DNA of 64,000 nt from Streptomyces sp. L-9-10 (GTDB lineage: Bacteria; Actinomycetota; Actinomycetes; Streptomycetales; Streptomycetaceae), in NCBI RefSeq assembly GCF_004151105.1, contig NZ_PHRF01000152.1, positions 1 through 64,000 of the forward strand. Direction: 5' to 3'. Each line of letters opens with the position of its first letter. Position 1 is the stretch's first letter. A program made the position numbers and the translations under genes. The notes beneath the pieces were generated by a model. That model saw nothing but the letters and a program-made list of their open reading frames with translations. It did not search any database and was not told the origin of the DNA. Of the stretch, positions 60,886 through 64,000 are shown piece after piece.

Positions 60886-62859
60886 TCAGTGGACGGGACG
60901 GTGCACGTTCTCCCGCTGGGACGGTCCGGGGGTCGCGTCCGCGATCCAGGGGCCCTCGCCGCTCGGGTCGATGACACCGGCCTCCAGCCAGGTGTACGTA
61001 CCGGCCAGGACGCCGTTCACGACCTTGCGGTCCAGGTCGTCCGTGTTGGACCAGAGCCGGGTGAAGAGCTCCTCGACCCGGATACGGGCCTGCCGGCAGA
61101 AGGCGTCGGCCAGCTGGTACGCCTCGCGGCCGTGGTCGCCGCTCGTCCGCATCAGCTCCGCCCGTACACAGGCCGCGCTCATGGCGAACAGCTCGGCGCC
61201 GATGTCCACGACCCGGCCGAGGAAGCCCTGCTTGGTCTCCATCCGGCCCTGCCAGCGCGACATGGCGTAGAACGTGGAGCGGGCGAGCTTGCGCGCGTTG
61301 CGCTCGACATAGCGCAGATGCGTCGACAGGTCCGGGTACCCCGCCGGGTGGAACTCCGCGTACGAGCCGGGCAGCTGCCCCGGTCCCGCGACCAGCTTCG
61401 GCAGCCAGCGGGCGTAGAACCGGCCCGCCTGCGCACCGGCCCGCGCCTTGTCCGAGAGCGACGCGTCCGGGTCGATGATGTCGCCCGCGACCGCGAGATG
61501 GGCGTCGACCGCCTCGCGCGCGATCAGCAGATGCATGATCTCGGTGGAGCCCTCGAAGATCCGGTTGATCCGCAGATCTCGGAGCATCTGCTCGGCGGGT
61601 ACGGCACGTTCGCCACGCGCGGCCAGGGAGTCCGCGGTCTCGAAGCCCCGGCCGCCCCGGATCTGGACCAGTTCGTCGGCCATCAGACAGCTCATCTCGG
61701 AGCCGTACAGCTTGGCCAGGGCCGCTTCGATCCTGATGTCGTTGCGGTCCTCGTCCGCCATCTGGGAGGCCAGGTCCACGACCGCCTCCAGCGCGAAGGT
61801 GGTGGCCGCGATGAACGAGATCTTCGCGCCCACGGCTTCGTGGCGGCCGACCGGCCTGCCCCACTGCTCACGGGCGGCCGACCATTCGCGGGCGATCTTC
61901 AGACACCACTTGCCCGCGCCCACACACATCGCGGGCAGCGAGAGCCGGCCGGTGTTGAGGGTGGTGAGGGCGATCTTCAGGCCGGCGCCCTCGGGTCCGA
62001 TGCGGTTCGCGGCGGGGACCCTGACCTGGTGGAAGCGGGTCACCCCGTTCTCCAGACCGCGCAGGCCCATGAACGCGTTGCGGTTCTCGACCGTGATGCC
62101 CGGGGAGCCGGCCTCGACGACGAACGCCGTGATGCCGCCCTTCCCGTTCTCCGTCTTCGGTACGCGCGCCATCACGACGAGCAGATCGGCGACGACTCCG
62201 TTGGTCGTCCACAGCTTGACGCCGTCGAGGACGTACGAGTCGCCGTCGGGGACGGCGGTCGTGGCGAGCCGCGCGGGGTCGGAGCCCACGTCCGGCTCGG
62301 TGAGGAGGAAGGCCGAGATGTCGGTGCGGGCCAGGCGCGGCAGGAAGGCGTCCTTCTGCTCCTGGGTGCCGAACAGCTTCAGCGGCTGCGGTACGCCGAT
62401 CGACTGATGGGCGGAGAGCAGCGCGCCGATCGCCGGACTGGCGGAGCCGACCAGGGCCAGGGCCTTGTTGTAGTACACCTGGGTGAGACCGAGCCCGCCG
62501 TACTTGGTCTCGATCTTCATACCGAGCGCGCCCAGCTCCTTGAGGCCGTTGATCACCTCGTCGGGGATCCGGGCCTCGCGCTCGATCCGCGCGCCGTCGA
62601 TCCTCGTCTCGCTGAATTCGCGGAGTTTCGTGAGGAACTGCTCGCCGCGCTTGACGTCCTCGGACGCCGGCATCGGGTGCGGATGGATGAGATCGAGGCG
62701 GAAGCGGCCGAGGAACATCTCCTTGGCGAAGCTCGGCTTGCGCCAGCCCTGCTCCCGGGCCGCCTCGGCGACCTGGCGTGCTTCCCGCTCGGAGACCCTG
62801 GGCCTGCCCTGGGGTTCCTGCGGTGCGGATGCTGCTGAGGGTGCGGATGGGGCGGACAT
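60886..62859 (-). CDS. Acyl-CoA dehydrogenase family protein
   Basis: A 657-aa FAD-dependent dehydrogenase of the long-chain (VLCAD/ACAD9-like) size class, about 250 aa larger than the usual 380-400. Marks are FLLTEPDVGSDPARL (flavin loop), WTTNGVVADLLVVMAR and IRGGRGFETADSLAARGER in the C-terminal helical domain. An extra C-terminal helical region (from about 450; YVERNARKLARSTF) is typical of this class. It likely acts in fatty acid oxidation. ATG start. The aldehyde dehydrogenase lies upstream on the same strand. Confidence 0.95.
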   Translation of the reverse strand: MSAPSAPSAASAPQEPQGRPRVSEREARQVAEAAREQGWRKPSFAKEMFLGRFRLDLIHPHPMPASEDVKRGEQFLTKLREFSETRIDGARIEREARIPDEVINGLKELGALGMKIETKYGGLGLTQVYYNKALALVGSASPAIGALLSAHQSIGVPQPLKLFGTQEQKDAFLPRLARTDISAFLLTEPDVGSDPARLATTAVPDGDSYVLDGVKLWTTNGVVADLLVVMARVPKTENGKGGITAFVVEAGSPGITVENRNAFMGLRGLENGVTRFHQVRVPAANRIGPEGAGLKIALTTLNTGRLSLPAMCVGAGKWCLKIAREWSAAREQWGRPVGRHEAVGAKISFIAATTFALEAVVDLASQMADEDRNDIRIEAALAKLYGSEMSCLMADELVQIRGGRGFETADSLAARGERAVPAEQMLRDLRINRIFEGSTEIMHLLIAREAVDAHLAVAGDIIDPDASLSDKARAGAQAGRFYARWLPKLVAGPGQLPGSYAEFHPAGYPDLSTHLRYVERNARKLARSTFYAMSRWQGRMETKQGFLGRVVDIGAELFAMSAACVRAELMRTSGDHGREAYQLADAFCRQARIRVEELFTRLWSNTDDLDRKVVNGVLAGTYTWLEAGVIDPSGEGPWIADATPGPSQRENVHRPVH

Positions 62860-63024
62860 GAGGAACTCACCTCGCCGCGGAGTCGGGTCCAGAGACGGAT
62901 CGACCGGCCTGGTACTACTCGTCCGTATCTACCCGATTCCCGCGACCCGCACCAGTCGTGGCGCGGGCCGCGGGAACGCGGCGAGGGTGCCGGGGGCCCT
63001 CCACGAGCGCCCCGGGAGCTCCTT

Positions 63025-64000
63025 CTAGAGGGCGAGGCCCGTGAGCACCATGACGCGCTCGTAGGTGTAGTCGTCCATCGCGAACCGCACGCCCTCGCGG
63101 CCCACGCCGGACTGCTTGGCGCCGCCGTACGGCATCTGGTCGGCGCGGTACGAGGGGACGTCGCCGATGATCACGCCGCCGACCTCCAGCGCGCGGTGGG
63201 CGCGGAAGGCGGCCTGCACGTCATGGGTGAACACCCCTGCCTGGAGGCCGTACTTCGAGTCGTTGACCCTCTCGAACGCCTCGGTCTCGCTCTCGACGCG
63301 GCGCAGGGTGAGGACGGGCCCGAAGACCTCCTCGCAGGAGATCGTGACGTCCGCGGGGACCTCGGACAGGACGGTCGGCGCGTACGTCGCCCCGTCCCGC
63401 TTGCCGCCCGTGAGCAGCTGGGCGCCGGCCCGTACCGCCTCGTCGACCCACGACTCGACGCGCTTGGCCGCGTCCTCGCTGACGAGCGGCCCCACATCGG
63501 TGGCGTCGTCGCCGGGGTCGCCGGTGACCTGGGCCTCGACGGCGGCGATGACCTTGGGCACGAGACGTTCGTACACCGAGGCGTCCGCGATCACGCGCTG
63601 GACGGAGATACAGGACTGGCCGCCCTGGTAGTTCGAGAAGGTGGCGATCCGGGTCGCGGCCCAGTCCAGGTCCTTCTCGCTCGCGTAGTCGGCGAGGACG
63701 ACGGCCGCGCCGTTGCCGCCGAGTTCGAGCGTGCAGTGCTTGCGCGGGACGGAGTCCATGATCGCGAAGCCGACCTTGTCCGAGCCCGTGAAGGAGATCA
63801 CCGGCAGCCGCTCGTCCTGGACGAGGGCGGGCATCCGGTCGTTCGGCACGGGCAGTACGGACCAGGCGCCGGCCGGCAGGTCCGTCTCGGCCAGCAGCTC
63901 GCCGAGGAGGAGTCCGGAGAGCGGGGTCGCCGGGGCGGGCTTGAGGATGATCGGGGCGCCGACGGCGATGGCCGGGGCGATCTTGTGGGCGCAGAGGTTG
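63025..64000 (-). CDS. Aldehyde dehydrogenase family protein (partial, start beyond right edge)
   Basis: The C-terminal 324 residues of a NAD(P)-dependent aldehyde dehydrogenase, open to the right edge. The reading frame continues unbroken to 64000, where NLCAHKIAPAIAVGAP and ILKPAPATPLSGLLLGE match the cofactor-binding part of the family. Further on are CTLELGGNGAAVV, the catalytic cysteine in GGQSCISVQR and EEVFGPVLTL. An internal GTG at 63849 is not the start. The N-terminal third is missing from the window. Confidence 0.95.
   Translation of the reverse strand, partial: NLCAHKIAPAIAVGAPIILKPAPATPLSGLLLGELLAETDLPAGAWSVLPVPNDRMPALVQDERLPVISFTGSDKVGFAIMDSVPRKHCTLELGGNGAAVVLADYASEKDLDWAATRIATFSNYQGGQSCISVQRVIADASVYERLVPKVIAAVEAQVTGDPGDDATDVGPLVSEDAAKRVESWVDEAVRAGAQLLTGGKRDGATYAPTVLSEVPADVTISCEEVFGPVLTLRRVESETEAFERVNDSKYGLQAGVFTHDVQAAFRAHRALEVGGVIIGDVPSYRADQMPYGGAKQSGVGREGVRFAMDDYTYERVMVLTGLAL

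Overview
The window comes from a high-GC actinomycete chromosome, almost certainly Streptomyces. The evidence is the GC-saturated third codon positions, frequent GTG and TTG starts, no TTA codons noticed in the genes called here, and a core gene order (rnj, dapA, thyX, pnp, rpsO, type VII secretion genes, ribF, truB, rbfA, infB, nusA, rimP, proS, ispG, rseP-like, dxr) that matches the S. coelicolor arrangement as I remember it. Nothing was computed; all calls come from reading the sequence.

Layout. (1) 1-342: tandem promoters and a boxA-like leader of an rRNA operon whose 16S gene should lie beyond the left edge, then the rnj terminator. (2) 374-4055: RNase J, DapA and ThyX, all leftward. (3) 4260-5708: three small membrane proteins. 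(4) 5713-10781: leftward operon rpsO-pnp-M16 peptidase-dapB-membrane protein. (5) 10936-32921: a type VII (ESX-like) secretion locus. eccD and eccC are divergent. An accessory insert follows (cupin regulator, methyltransferase, DinB protein). A five-gene leftward esx operon comes next (helical protein, large WXG-like protein, mycosin, two WXG100 proteins). Then come mycosin-eccB leftward, eccE plus an unrecognised 239-aa protein rightward, a DUF397 protein, and a giant MinD-like ATPase with disordered arms. (6) 33118-39039: a five-gene peptide-type ABC importer operon, followed by 690 bp without a gene that carry a long inverted repeat and a direct repeat. (7) 39730-48068: the leftward rimP-nusA-ylxR-infB-DUF503-rbfA-truB-ribF translation cluster. 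(8) 48220-50203: a lipoprotein, a ferritin-like protein and a kinase-fold protein that lacks its catalytic residues. (9) 50299-57584: proS, two GNAT acetyltransferases, and the isoprenoid genes ispG and dxr around a site-2 protease. (10) 57656-64000: a lipoprotein, a nucleotidyltransferase of lincosamide-resistance type, a GH64 beta-1,3-glucanase under paired LacI-type operators, a small membrane protein, an acyl-CoA dehydrogenase, and an aldehyde dehydrogenase cut by the right edge.

How the genes work together. Most of the window is housekeeping: RNA decay, lysine and cell-wall precursors, translation initiation and the MEP pathway. The most system-like block is the type VII locus. EccB, EccC, EccD and EccE form the membrane machine and two mycosins are the proteases. 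The two WXG100 proteins, the 550-aa GP-rich protein and the 162-aa helical protein look like secreted substrates or partners. A MinD-like ATPase and an uncharacterised 239-aa protein are the parts least explained by the mycobacterial model.
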